Source: Candidatus Falkowiibacteriota bacterium (lineage in GTDB: Archaea; Iainarchaeota; Iainarchaeia; Iainarchaeales; GCA-2688035). From it: DNA of 9,622 bases. The position numbers and the translations under genes were made by a program. The stretch is taken from contig JAFCBY010000074.1 in the NCBI GenBank assembly GCA_017610485.1, positions 1-9,622 of the forward strand, read 5' to 3'. This document shows, one piece after another, positions 1-7,191 of the stretch (positions within the stretch are counted from its first letter, which is position 1; each line of letters begins with the position of its first letter). The notes under the pieces are model-generated. The model did not search any database. It was given only the letters and a program-made list of their open reading frames with translations, and was not told the origin of the DNA.

Positions 1-3000
1 GAAGGCAATTATGAAAAGGGTGGCATTCATTTCAGGGTAGGGGATGAAAAGCTGCTGATAAACGACCCACTGGTTATAAGGAATTCCTTTGCAGGCAACA
101 TTGACGCGCCCCTAAAGGGAACGTCCTACACTGAGCCAACAGGCTATGCAGAGGACATGGAAAACCTGACAGAGGGGGACGCAAAGTGGGTAAACGTTTA
201 CTGGCCAAAGTTTGAGCCAGGAAACTACTATGTTGGCTTTGAGGTCAGGATCAAAAGCCAGGTCACACCATACACAAGGCTTCCAATGCACTACAGGGCG
301 TGGGTTGTTGACGAGAGCGGAGACTATGCAAGGTCCCCAAAGGACCTGGACCTTGGCCTCTTGGAAAGCGTTTCAGGCAAGCAAGCCCTTTATGCAAAAC
401 CACTTGACCTCGCCTTTTTGGAGGGGCAGGATGCGGAATGCCAGGCAGACTTTTGCTACAGCGGTGAAAGCATTCTGGATGAGGACGAGGGGCTCTACAT
501 TTATGACCCCTATGAGATGAGAAGCGGGGCAAGGCACAGGCTCACATTCTCCATCCTCAATAACAGCCTGAGGCAGTACGAGAACAGTGAACTGCAGATA
601 AAGGTTGACGGCGCAACAGTTGACTCTTACATCGTGCAGAACGCCCAAGCCCAGGAAATTAGTGCAGAGGGGCTTTCCGCCAAGGAAATTGAGGGGATTG
701 ACCTCGGCGCCTTCACCAAGGGCAAAAGCATTTCGAGCGAGATCCACTTTGTTCCGTCGCAGATTGGCAATGCCTCAATTGAAATAGTAGTGGTTGCCGA
801 CGGCAGGGTTGTGTTCTTGAAAGAGATTGTGGGCAAGGTGATTTCGGAGGGCAACATGAAGATTTACGCTGCACCAGAAATCCTTCCAACCTATGTGCCA
901 ACAGACCTGCAGATAACGGTCAAGGAATTGGTGGAAGGACAGGAATTTGAATTGAATGATGCCCTGGTAAGGGTAACTGTTTTCAACTCGGACAAAACAG
1001 AGCTGTTTTTCTCAAGCAGGACAAATGTCTACGGCCAGGTAACAATTAGCCTGCCTGCTGCCCTTCCAAACACAACCGTGAAGATAGAGGCAGAAAAGCC
1101 AGGCTACTACGCCAATCCGATTACCTTGGCTGTTTCAGGCGATGTCCTGAGATTCACTCCTGAAGAGCTTGAGATAGGGCTTGACACAAGGAACAGGAAA
1201 GAATATGAGTTTGTTTCAAAGGTGGAGAACCTGACAGGAATAAACCTTACAATTTCGGACGTGCAAATTTCCGGAAATATGAGGGGCATTCTTGACAAGC
1301 AGACAATGGAGAACTTCAGCCAGCAGTTTGTTGGAACAGGCCTGAAGGCACTTGACATCCAGCATTTGCAGATGTTCAAGGTAAAGCTGAACGAGAACGC
1401 CGTTTACAACCTCTACGGCAAGGAAGAGATTGAGGGCGAATTCGTGATAAAGGTGGAAAGCGAGGACAATGCCGCAACCTGGGACCTTATTGTGCCATTC
1501 AAGGTCAACATTGCTATCGGAGGCCTGCCAGACAATGCACCCTGCATAACCATAAGCAGGAGGGAATGGCGAGGGGCAACTCAGGAGAACAGGGCAAGCA
1601 TAGAGTTTGAGATAAAAAACCACTGCATGAGTGGCCGAAATTTCGTTGATTTGGACAACCTGCAGGTAAAAATGCACTGGTCAAGCGACGTTCTTGGAAC
1701 GGTTGAGCTAAGCGTCACAGAGGCGGAAACAGGGGCATCCAACACCGCGGTTTTAAGGAGCCTTGTCTGGGCCCCCTTGTTTGACAGGATTAGCGCAGAG
1801 GGCGTTTACTACGCAATCCTCACATTCACCCCAAAAGCAGGCCACCTTGGAGAGAGAGCAGAGTTTGAGGTAACCATTGACGGCGAAATAAGCACTGACT
1901 CAGGCCTGCAGTTCGTTGGATCAGACCCCAGGACCATAAAGGCCGCTGTTGACATCGTCAACCTAGAGGAATGCATAGACTACGTTGACGCAGAAAACCT
2001 GGTTGAGATAAAGGCAAGCCAGGACGAGGGCATTTTCTCAATTGACACAAGCAGGTGCGGAGAAACAGAGCTTGACATTTACCTATGCTATAGGGACAGG
2101 GGCTGCTCAGGCGGAGCCCCAGAGGGCCAGATTGGCGTTATCCCAGAACAGTTCAGCCTAAACCCAGACAAGGCAACGAAGGAAATCCAGGTTGAAAGAA
2201 GGGGAATTCCAGGCATGTACGGCCTGACAGTTTACGCAAAAATGCCAGGAAGCAGCTACAGGCTAATCCACATAGTTGACGTGCTAGTCCACCCAAGAGA
2301 CGACGAGGCATTCTACCTCGACAAGTACTCATTCACCATTCTTGGGAATGGCGCAAAGGACAGCACAGTTCTTGTCAACACACAGCTTGAGGAACAAGTT
2401 GATGTAAGGGCAAGCGTCTGCGCCTGGGGCGAGGCCTCGGAAAAGGGGAACTTTGATAAGGGATATGCCCTTGCAGGAGCAGGAGTTGGATTTGTAATAG
2501 GGGCAACAGCAGCGGCAGGCACATTTGCAACCATGGGGCCTGCTTTTATGGGCATGGCATTTTGCCCGCCTTGCCTGGTAATAATGGTGGTTCTTGCAGT
2601 CATAGCAGGCCTTCTGGGAGGCCTTTTCGGGGATGACCCATGCGATGAGGAGCTGACACAGCCAGTTCCTGACTGGGTCATCAACCTGAGGGAGGATTAT
2701 GACAATGTTAGAATGAGCAATGCGATGATTGCCGCAGGCTGGGAGCCAAGCAATCCAAGGGTTCTGGGAGCGAACGAAAAGCAGGAGGTCGGCGTCTGGT
2801 TTGAAAACCTCGGCATTGAAGAGGTTGAGCCGACCTACTCTGTTGCAACAGTTACGGCGAACAAGCACCACCACGCAAAACCCACGGACTATGGAAAGAA
2901 CAGCGACTTCGGCACCTACAAGGTAAGGGACCAGGAGGTAACTCTTTACGAGCAGAAATTCCACTTGAAGTTCGACACAATGGTCGTTCCCCAGAAGATT

Positions 3001-5034
3001 CCGCCAATAAGCTATGATGCCTATGAGTGCGTGCAAGGAACCTTGATTGGAAGGACCGGGCCAGGAGCCTTGCCAAGGACAAAGCTAAGCTGGGACTGGA
3101 GTGACCAGACAGGCATTGCCAGGGACGCATGCGACTACACAAACGAGGATTACATATACTGTGACGCAAGCCAGTTCAGCATGGCAATCAGCAAGAGGCT
3201 GCACCTGTTGAACACATTCCTTGAAATAAACAGGGGAAACTTTGTCTGCCCAACAAGCCCAATGGAAAGGTATATAGAAGCCTTTCAAAACGAGTACAGC
3301 ACAAGGGAAGTTACCGAGGACCGCATTGGGCTTAGCCAGGCCATCCCGTCAATGAGCGGCACAAACCTCGAGGTTTCCTTTGAGATAGAGAATGACATTA
3401 CGTCAACACAGACAGTGGATGTAACGGTTCAGCTGGATCCACCTGACAGTGTGAGCATGGCGCCGAGTGAGACACTGTGCGAAAGGGAATACAGTGTTGG
3501 AGGCCTGCAGAGCAAGAGGGGGACATGCACCTTTGAGGGCCTTGCGCAAAGCAGCCAGTATTACAGCATTTCAGTCAACATTGACGGCCAGGAGGGCATT
3601 GTTGACAGGAACGGCTTTGTTGGCAGCTTTAGAATATTAGAGCCGACGCAGGAAGATTGCTGGATAAAGCAGAACACAGCCCTTCTAGACGGCAAGCCAT
3701 CAATTTTGTATTTCTTAGAGGAGTCAGACAGCGTTGTTTGGACCCCTGAAATCCCAAATGCCAATGCTTTGCGCGAGATTTTATATTTCAAGGCCTACCT
3801 GATGAGGGACGGATTCAGTGAGGACTTCCAAAAGGACTTTGCAGAGTACTCGGTTACAAAGGACTTCTACAATTCTCCGGACTGGTTCTCAGACAACCCG
3901 GACGGAAAGTTTGCAGACTACTTTGCAGACCCGTTCTACTTGCAGTTCACAAGGCGGTTTGTTGACTCCACACAGCTTCCAAACGCAGGCCTTTACGATG
4001 TGCTTTTGGACATCAACTTTGTTGGCGGGAACTGGGACATGTTTGATGCCTATGGACAGCCGGACGCAAGGGTAAAGGTCGAGTTCTACCTTCTTAGGAG
4101 CGCCTACCCCAACAACATATTCTACTATATGCCGTTTAACGGAAACATTGGGGTTGATACTCCCAACGGAAGGCAGGGCTATGGCACAGATTACCAGAAC
4201 GCCTCAAACGAGGTGCTTGTGACAAAGGCACCAGAGCTTGTTAAGACCATGAATATTGCAGGCAGCACCCCTTCAATGAGGGTGAACACTGACATGGTCA
4301 CGGACTTCAAGAGGATAAATACAACTGCCTCCAACAGGGGTTTTATCCTTAGCGTTGAGGAAAGCGGCGAAGCCAACCAAAAGGACCTGCTGTTCTACCC
4401 AAATTATGCCACGCCGGTTATGATGAAGATGTCCCACGAGAAGAGCCTTGAGCCGTTCTCGGCATACTACGAGCTAAGGGACGCAGGCGTCCCTGTTGAA
4501 ACTGGCGACAACATGACATTCTGGGACGGGGCAGGCCAGTGCCTTGACTACACAGGCGTTCCGGTAGTGCAGGCCTTTGACTTTACGCCAGACAGGGAGG
4601 CAAACCAGGCCGATCCTTTGGAAAACTGGCAGTTTTCCTACGCTGTTGACTGGACCAAGGCAGACTACGGCGGGGACGTGTATTTGAAGAGCGTGTTTTA
4701 CACCCCTATTGACAGCCTTTTCACGCTGAAGGCCTTGAAGCCAGACGAACTGAGGTTTATGACCGCAAACGCCAGCGCGCAGCAGACAGTTGAATTGAAC
4801 GGCATTGCTGGAATGACCCACAACAGCGTTTTGGGCCATGATTATGTTGACAGCATGGAGGACATGTTTGAGCTGGTGAAACAGGGCGAAATCTGTGTTA
4901 TAAGTACCGGCGTGAGAACGGCCTTTTGGTGGAATCCAAAGAGTCTGTATGAGAAGCAGGGCAACCACTCCAGCATCCAAAACATTGAGCAGGGCCTTGT
5001 CGCAGAGCAGAGCTGTATAGGGTATGGCAGCTGA
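1..5034 (+). CDS. Giant beta-rich surface/secreted protein with internal hydrophobic hairpin (5' partial)
   Basis: The frame is open from the first base, so the gene starts upstream; the ATG at 157 is internal. The 1677 visible codons (numbered from base 1) end at TGA... TAG-free until the stop at 5032-5034. Most of the protein alternates short beta-type stretches and turns, like chains of Ig-like sandwiches. The segment around residues 305-375 resembles a CnaB/carboxypeptidase-regulatory-like fold (DALVRVTVF, then TNVYGQVTISLP, then KPGYYANP). About twenty cysteines and many N-x-S/T sequons (ENLT, NNS, PNTT, INLT) fit an extracellular location. Residues 821-877 are strongly hydrophobic and Gly/Ala-rich, with CPPC at 855-858, flanked by C807 and C881. 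The C-terminal part is aromatic- and Asp-rich. There is no C-terminal membrane anchor. The signal peptide, if any, lies outside the window. I recognise no named family; a role in cell-surface contact is inference only. Confidence 0.85.
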   Translation, partial: EGNYEKGGIHFRVGDEKLLINDPLVIRNSFAGNIDAPLKGTSYTEPTGYAEDMENLTEGDAKWVNVYWPKFEPGNYYVGFEVRIKSQVTPYTRLPMHYRAWVVDESGDYARSPKDLDLGLLESVSGKQALYAKPLDLAFLEGQDAECQADFCYSGESILDEDEGLYIYDPYEMRSGARHRLTFSILNNSLRQYENSELQIKVDGATVDSYIVQNAQAQEISAEGLSAKEIEGIDLGAFTKGKSISSEIHFVPSQIGNASIEIVVVADGRVVFLKEIVGKVISEGNMKIYAAPEILPTYVPTDLQITVKELVEGQEFELNDALVRVTVFNSDKTELFFSSRTNVYGQVTISLPAALPNTTVKIEAEKPGYYANPITLAVSGDVLRFTPEELEIGLDTRNRKEYEFVSKVENLTGINLTISDVQISGNMRGILDKQTMENFSQQFVGTGLKALDIQHLQMFKVKLNENAVYNLYGKEEIEGEFVIKVESEDNAATWDLIVPFKVNIAIGGLPDNAPCITISRREWRGATQENRASIEFEIKNHCMSGRNFVDLDNLQVKMHWSSDVLGTVELSVTEAETGASNTAVLRSLVWAPLFDRISAEGVYYAILTFTPKAGHLGERAEFEVTIDGEISTDSGLQFVGSDPRTIKAAVDIVNLEECIDYVDAENLVEIKASQDEGIFSIDTSRCGETELDIYLCYRDRGCSGGAPEGQIGVIPEQFSLNPDKATKEIQVERRGIPGMYGLTVYAKMPGSSYRLIHIVDVLVHPRDDEAFYLDKYSFTILGNGAKDSTVLVNTQLEEQVDVRASVCAWGEASEKGNFDKGYALAGAGVGFVIGATAAAGTFATMGPAFMGMAFCPPCLVIMVVLAVIAGLLGGLFGDDPCDEELTQPVPDWVINLREDYDNVRMSNAMIAAGWEPSNPRVLGANEKQEVGVWFENLGIEEVEPTYSVATVTANKHHHAKPTDYGKNSDFGTYKVRDQEVTLYEQKFHLKFDTMVVPQKIPPISYDAYECVQGTLIGRTGPGALPRTKLSWDWSDQTGIARDACDYTNEDYIYCDASQFSMAISKRLHLLNTFLEINRGNFVCPTSPMERYIEAFQNEYSTREVTEDRIGLSQAIPSMSGTNLEVSFEIENDITSTQTVDVTVQLDPPDSVSMAPSETLCEREYSVGGLQSKRGTCTFEGLAQSSQYYSISVNIDGQEGIVDRNGFVGSFRILEPTQEDCWIKQNTALLDGKPSILYFLEESDSVVWTPEIPNANALREILYFKAYLMRDGFSEDFQKDFAEYSVTKDFYNSPDWFSDNPDGKFADYFADPFYLQFTRRFVDSTQLPNAGLYDVLLDINFVGGNWDMFDAYGQPDARVKVEFYLLRSAYPNNIFYYMPFNGNIGVDTPNGRQGYGTDYQNASNEVLVTKAPELVKTMNIAGSTPSMRVNTDMVTDFKRINTTASNRGFILSVEESGEANQKDLLFYPNYATPVMMKMSHEKSLEPFSAYYELRDAGVPVETGDNMTFWDGAGQCLDYTGVPVVQAFDFTPDREANQADPLENWQFSYAVDWTKADYGGDVYLKSVFYTPIDSLFTLKALKPDELRFMTANASAQQTVELNGIAGMTHNSVLGHDYVDSMEDMFELVKQGEICVISTGVRTAFWWNPKSLYEKQGNHSSIQNIEQGLVAEQSCIGYGS
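2461..2631 (+). other. Gly/Ala-rich hydrophobic hairpin with CPPC turn, inside the giant protein
   Basis: This segment encodes residues 821-877 of the window frame. Two hydrophobic stretches, roughly 822-854 (rich in G, A, T and M, with GAGVGFVIG spacing) and 859-877 (VIMVVLAVIAGLLGGLFG), are joined by CPPC at 855-858. Polar sequence with C807 before and C881 after brackets the unit, so a disulfide could staple its base. Either two membrane-spanning helices or a buried/inserting loop would fit. Confidence 0.7.
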
Positions 5035-5060
5035 TTTTCAAGCTAAGCGCCAAACAAAGG

Positions 5061-5070
5061 TTTATATATA
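5061..5070 (+). promoter_or_regulatory. TATA box of the vapBC operon
   Basis: TTTATATATA is preceded by AAAGG, which could serve as a BRE. It sits about 35 bases upstream of the vapB ATG at 5101. With the usual archaeal spacing of about 25 bases, transcription would start near 5090, giving a leader of about 10 bases. Confidence 0.7.
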
Positions 5071-5083
5071 GCTATAACTATAG
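5067..5083. promoter_or_regulatory. Overlapping dyads, candidate VapB operator
   Basis: TATAGCTATA (5067-5076) is a perfect palindrome. CTATA (5072-5076) is also repeated in inverted orientation as TATAG (5079-5083) across a 2-base spacer, so the half-site occurs three times in 17 bases. The array overlaps the 3' end of the TATA box. Ribbon-helix-helix antitoxins generally bind such short repeated half-sites in their own promoter, so autoregulation of vapBC is likely but inferred. Confidence 0.45.
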
Positions 5084-5100
5084 GTATGTAGGCGAGCTTT

Positions 5101-5298
5101 ATGCAGACTACAATTCCTTTAGAAAAAGAAACCGTGCAGGTTTTAGAGAAATTAAAGAGCAAGTATGAGGTAAGCTCTTACGACAAACTGATAAAGGAAA
5201 TGATAAAGAAGGAAATGAAAATGCCAAAAAGCCTTTTTGGGTCACACCCAAAGATGGGCGAATTCAAACGCAGTGCAGAAGATTTCCATGAGCTATAA
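5101..5298 (+). CDS. vapB: VapB-type antitoxin
   Basis: This 65-residue protein is the likely antitoxin of the VapC encoded next. Residues 1-38 begin with a short strand (MQTTIPLEKETV) followed by two helices (VLEKLKSKYEVSSYDKLIKEMI), the pattern of a ribbon-helix-helix DNA-binding dimer. The tail, with KSLFGSHPKMGEF followed by acidic residues, matches the type of C-terminal sequence by which archaeal VapB proteins occupy the VapC active-site groove. The ATG at 5101 lies about 10 bases after the predicted transcription start. The stop overlaps vapC by 11 bases, the usual antitoxin-first arrangement. Base composition is low-GC (about one third G+C over the first 120 bases by hand count), unlike the giant gene upstream. 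Confidence 0.85.
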   Translation: MQTTIPLEKETVQVLEKLKSKYEVSSYDKLIKEMIKKEMKMPKSLFGSHPKMGEFKRSAEDFHEL

Positions 5299-5677
5299 CT
5301 ACTTAATCGACACCTTTGCTTGGGTCGAATACTTCAGGGGCACAAAAAAGGGAGAAATGGTTAGGAATTGCGTCGAAGAGGAAAAAGCCATAACTCCAAC
5401 AATAGTATTGGCTGAGCTTTCAGACATCTACGAGAGAAAGGCAATACCGAAGTGGGAAAGCGACCTTGCCTTTATAATTTCAAAAACTGCCATCGCAAAC
5501 TTGAATCAGCAACTGGCAATAGAAGCAGGGAAAATAAAGAACGAGGTCAGAAAAAAACACAAAACGAAATTTGGCCTGGCAGACGCAATAATACTTGCAA
5601 CAGCAATAAAGGCAAATGCAAAGGTAGTAACAGGCGACCAGCACTTTGAAAAATTAAGCAATGTACTATTCCTTTAG
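5288..5677 (+). CDS. vapC: VapC toxin, PIN-domain ribonuclease
   Basis: This 129-residue protein is a complete single PIN domain, a metal-dependent endoribonuclease held inactive by VapB. The four acidic positions of the family are visible: D8 in LIDTFAWVEYF, E43 in VLAELSDIYE, D99 in LADAIILATA and D117 in VTGDQHF. Length is typical for VapC. The frame is open further upstream to 5237, but a start there would sit inside vapB. The ATG at 5288 places the first beta strand (YNYLIDT) directly at the N terminus, as in the family, and overlaps the vapB stop by 11 bases, suggesting translational coupling. The RNA target cannot be read from the sequence. All active-site residues are intact, so the toxin is presumably functional. 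Confidence 0.92.
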   Translation: MSYNYLIDTFAWVEYFRGTKKGEMVRNCVEEEKAITPTIVLAELSDIYERKAIPKWESDLAFIISKTAIANLNQQLAIEAGKIKNEVRKKHKTKFGLADAIILATAIKANAKVVTGDQHFEKLSNVLFL

Positions 5678-5717
5678 TTGTCACTACACACAACCCCTTG
5701 TCACTACACACAACCCC
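5678..5717. repeat. Perfect 20-bp tandem direct repeat (two copies)
   Basis: TTGTCACTACACACAACCCC occurs at 5678-5697 and again, identical and directly abutting, at 5698-5717. The first copy starts on the base after the vapC stop codon. A further ACACA fragment follows. There is no spacer between copies, so this is a tandem duplication and not a CRISPR unit. Confidence 0.9.
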
Positions 5718-5727
5718 ACACAGTTTG

Positions 5728-5744
5728 AAAAAAAAAAAAAAAAA
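5728..5744. repeat. Run of 17 A (17 T on the minus strand)
   Basis: An uninterrupted homopolymer of 17 A lies between the tandem repeat and the membrane-protein cluster. On the minus strand it is a T17 tract, which would be a strong archaeal-type termination signal for any leftward transcript, although no leftward gene precedes it here. It could also be a slippage-prone tract or an assembly/sequencing imprecision. Confidence 0.85.
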
Positions 5745-5789
5745 GCTTTCCTGCCAAAATTTCGGGGGTATAATGGCTAAGGCAAACAA

Positions 5790-6158
5790 TTGCAGATTGG
5801 CGAATTTTTCTCTGACATGATTCTTGCCCTGAAAATTTTTGTGCTTTTGACAATCGTTTCCTGGGTTGTGATGCATTTGGGAAAGGGGCCTTTGGCAATT
5901 GCATTGATTGTCGGGCTCAGCTGGTTTATTTTGTTTGATGCCTTTTGGTTCTTTGGAGGGGTTTACGTGCTTATGACACTGTTAATGCTTGGGTTTGCAG
6001 GCATTTTCATAGACCTGTTCTTTGTGTTCCCGGGCTTTGCCGCCGGCGGGCTAGGCGGCCCGGCCGAGGCCAAGATGAGCAGCCAGGGCGGGGTAAACCA
6101 GAGAATGAAGCTTTTCAACAAGCCGCCTGGCGGCGGGAGGCTTCCACCGCCCATGTAA
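5790..6158 (+). CDS. Small membrane protein 1 with Gly/Pro-rich tail
   Basis: I recognise no family. Counted from ATG 5817, the 113-residue protein has about three hydrophobic segments (near 2-20, 26-48 and 49-75) and a soluble tail of about 37 residues rich in Gly and Pro (GGLGGPAEA, then KPPGGGRLPPPM). The start is uncertain. TTG at 5790 adds nine residues (MQIGEFFSD) and has AAGG at 5779-5782 at a plausible spacing; ATG at 5817 has no clear ribosome site but places the first helix at the N terminus. A TATAAT at 5770-5775 would favour ATG 5817 if it is the promoter. It is the first of five same-strand small membrane proteins and ends 28 bases before the next start, which suggests one operon. 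Confidence 0.7.
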   Translation: MQIGEFFSDMILALKIFVLLTIVSWVVMHLGKGPLAIALIVGLSWFILFDAFWFFGGVYVLMTLLMLGFAGIFIDLFFVFPGFAAGGLGGPAEAKMSSQGGVNQRMKLFNKPPGGGRLPPPM

Positions 6159-6186
6159 TGGTGGTAGGAATTTCACGGTGGTTTGA

Positions 6187-6516
6187 ATGAACGAACAGGG
6201 AATGCTGCAGATTTTTCTCCTGATAATGGTGGCCTTGGTTGTCGTGATTGCGATTCCGCCAATGGTAATGGTTTTTTTCCCGATGGCCGACATAATCATC
6301 AGGATCATCCTGGCATTCCTGATTTTTACCACGGTCAGGGGCTATCTTGGAAGCGGGATGCCGACCATAATTGTTTCAGGCGTCCTGATTTACCTCCTTG
6401 TCATAAAGTGGGCTTACTTCACTGCGGCGGCCTATATTGCCCTGTATTTCCTGCTGTCACTGCAGGTGTTCAGCATAATTATCTTCGGAATTGGAATGGG
6501 GATGAGAAAGGGGTAA
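6187..6516 (+). CDS. Small membrane protein 2 (about four TM segments)
   Basis: This is a 109-residue, almost entirely hydrophobic protein of unrecognised family. Hydrophobic segments lie near residues 6-32 (with a PP kink at 24-25), 36-50, 60-74 and 77-104. The few charges are D35, R39, R51, K74 and the C-terminal RKG. The ATG at 6187 is supported by GGTGG at 6177-6181, five bases upstream, resembling the GGTGA-type archaeal ribosome site. It has essentially no soluble domain, so a structural or channel-like subunit role is more plausible than an enzymatic one, but no function can be assigned. It lies in the middle of the five-gene membrane cluster. Confidence 0.75.
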   Translation: MNEQGMLQIFLLIMVALVVVIAIPPMVMVFFPMADIIIRIILAFLIFTTVRGYLGSGMPTIIVSGVLIYLLVIKWAYFTAAAYIALYFLLSLQVFSIIIFGIGMGMRKG

Positions 6517-6557
6517 ATTTAAGAGGCTTGAAGGACATAAGATTTTTGGTGAATTGA

Positions 6558-6806
6558 ATGGATTTGTTTGTTTTGGCTTCGCTGGAGAGCAATCTCTGGA
6601 TTGTGCTCAGCCTGTTCTATATGGTGTGGATTTTTGGCTGGGCGAAAAAGAATTTGGGAAGCGCAAAGCTTGCGGTTCTCTTTGCGGTTATTGTGGTTTA
6701 CCTGACCTTCTTCCAGTTCCAGTTTCTTGTCTGGGTACCGGTTGCAATCTTCCTGTTTGCAGTCTTTGGAAAGGGAATTCTTGAAAAGGTGGATGCCTTC
6801 AAGTGA
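6558..6806 (+). CDS. Small membrane protein 3 (about three TM segments)
   Basis: This is an 82-residue protein with hydrophobic, aromatic-rich segments near residues 13-28, 36-52 and 54-72. A short basic loop (AKKNLGSAK) separates the first two. The tail is short and charged (EKVDAFK). The start at 6558 is well supported by GGTGA at 6548-6552, five bases upstream of ATG. An overlapping frame starting at 6554 is rejected because its translation lacks a coherent hydrophobic pattern. The stop TGA at 6804-6806 lies six bases before the next ATG, so genes 3 and 4 are almost certainly co-transcribed. Family not recognised. Confidence 0.75.
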   Translation: MDLFVLASLESNLWIVLSLFYMVWIFGWAKKNLGSAKLAVLFAVIVVYLTFFQFQFLVWVPVAIFLFAVFGKGILEKVDAFK

Positions 6807-6812
6807 TGTGAC

Positions 6813-7136
6813 ATGGATACATTTACCTTCATGATTGCAATCATCCTGATGATGATAGCAGTTCAGTTCAACCAAATTTGGATGATTTTTGCCATTGTGA
6901 CTTTGATGATTTTGACCATGAGGGATTTGACGGCAACCATTCTGCTGATTGTTGCAACAGGCATCATGCTGTTTGCAAATGAACTGCTGATGGCATACTG
7001 GCCCTTTGTCCTGTTCGGGTTGATTATCTTGAGCGTTGTGCTTGGCGGAAAAAAGCAGGAGCAGCCGGCGGGCTATGGCGACATGTTTGGCGGCGGCGGG
7101 GACATGGGCGGCATAGGCTTTGGCGGAGGCTTCTGA
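6813..7136 (+). CDS. Small membrane protein 4 with Gly-rich C-terminal tail
   Basis: This is a 107-residue protein with about four hydrophobic segments (near 4-17, 21-36, 40-55 and 59-78), then KKQEQP and a tail from about residue 86 to 107 that is mostly Gly with Phe, Met and Asp (FGGGGDMGG, IGFGGGF). The ATG at 6813 follows GTGAT (6803-6807), which overlaps the stop of the preceding gene and can act as a ribosome site. The Gly-rich tail parallels the Gly/Pro tail of membrane protein 1, so two members of the cluster carry flexible cytoplasmic or external tails. I recognise no family and propose no function. Confidence 0.75.
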   Translation: MDTFTFMIAIILMMIAVQFNQIWMIFAIVTLMILTMRDLTATILLIVATGIMLFANELLMAYWPFVLFGLIILSVVLGGKKQEQPAGYGDMFGGGGDMGGIGFGGGF

Positions 7137-7149
7137 ATTGCACGGAATT

Positions 7150-7166
7150 GGCTCTGGAAAGGAGCC
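7150..7166 (+). other. Small intra-operon hairpin
   Basis: GGCTC (7150-7154) and GAGCC (7162-7166) can pair around a 7-base loop in the 55-base gap between membrane proteins 4 and 5. There is no T tract after it, so it is not a convincing terminator. It could stabilise or separate parts of the transcript. Confidence 0.3.
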
Positions 7167-7178
7167 CAGGAAATTGGC

Positions 7179-7184
7179 AGGAGG
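7179..7184 (+). promoter_or_regulatory. Strong ribosome binding site fixing a TTG start
   Basis: AGGAGG, the strongest such site in the window, lies seven bases upstream of TTG 7192 and supports that codon over the in-frame ATG at 7210, which has no comparable site. Confidence 0.75.
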
Positions 7185-7191
7185 CTTTTGA

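Noticed and set aside
157..159. ATG 157 as the start of the giant protein
   Set aside because: The same frame is open through position 1 with matching composition and protein character, so the real start is upstream of the window.
2329..3036. 235-codon open frame on the minus strand opposite the giant gene
   Set aside because: Its translation is Cys/His-rich with no coherent fold pattern. It lies wholly antisense to a convincing coding frame and has no promoter or ribosome site of note.
4474..4980. 168-codon minus-strand frame, and a similar one at 1216-1677
   Set aside because: Both are antisense shadows of the giant gene, caused by its codon bias; low-complexity mixed composition and no motifs.
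5678..5717. CRISPR array
   Set aside because: Only two 20-bp copies, directly abutting with no spacers and no cas genes.
6183..6557. 124-codon plus-strand frame overlapping membrane protein 2
   Set aside because: Out-of-frame reading of a clear multi-TM gene. The GGTGG site fits ATG 6187, and the alternative product lacks structure.
7150..7166. Intrinsic terminator between membrane proteins 4 and 5
   Set aside because: The hairpin is short and not followed by a T tract; the next gene has a strong ribosome site on the same strand.
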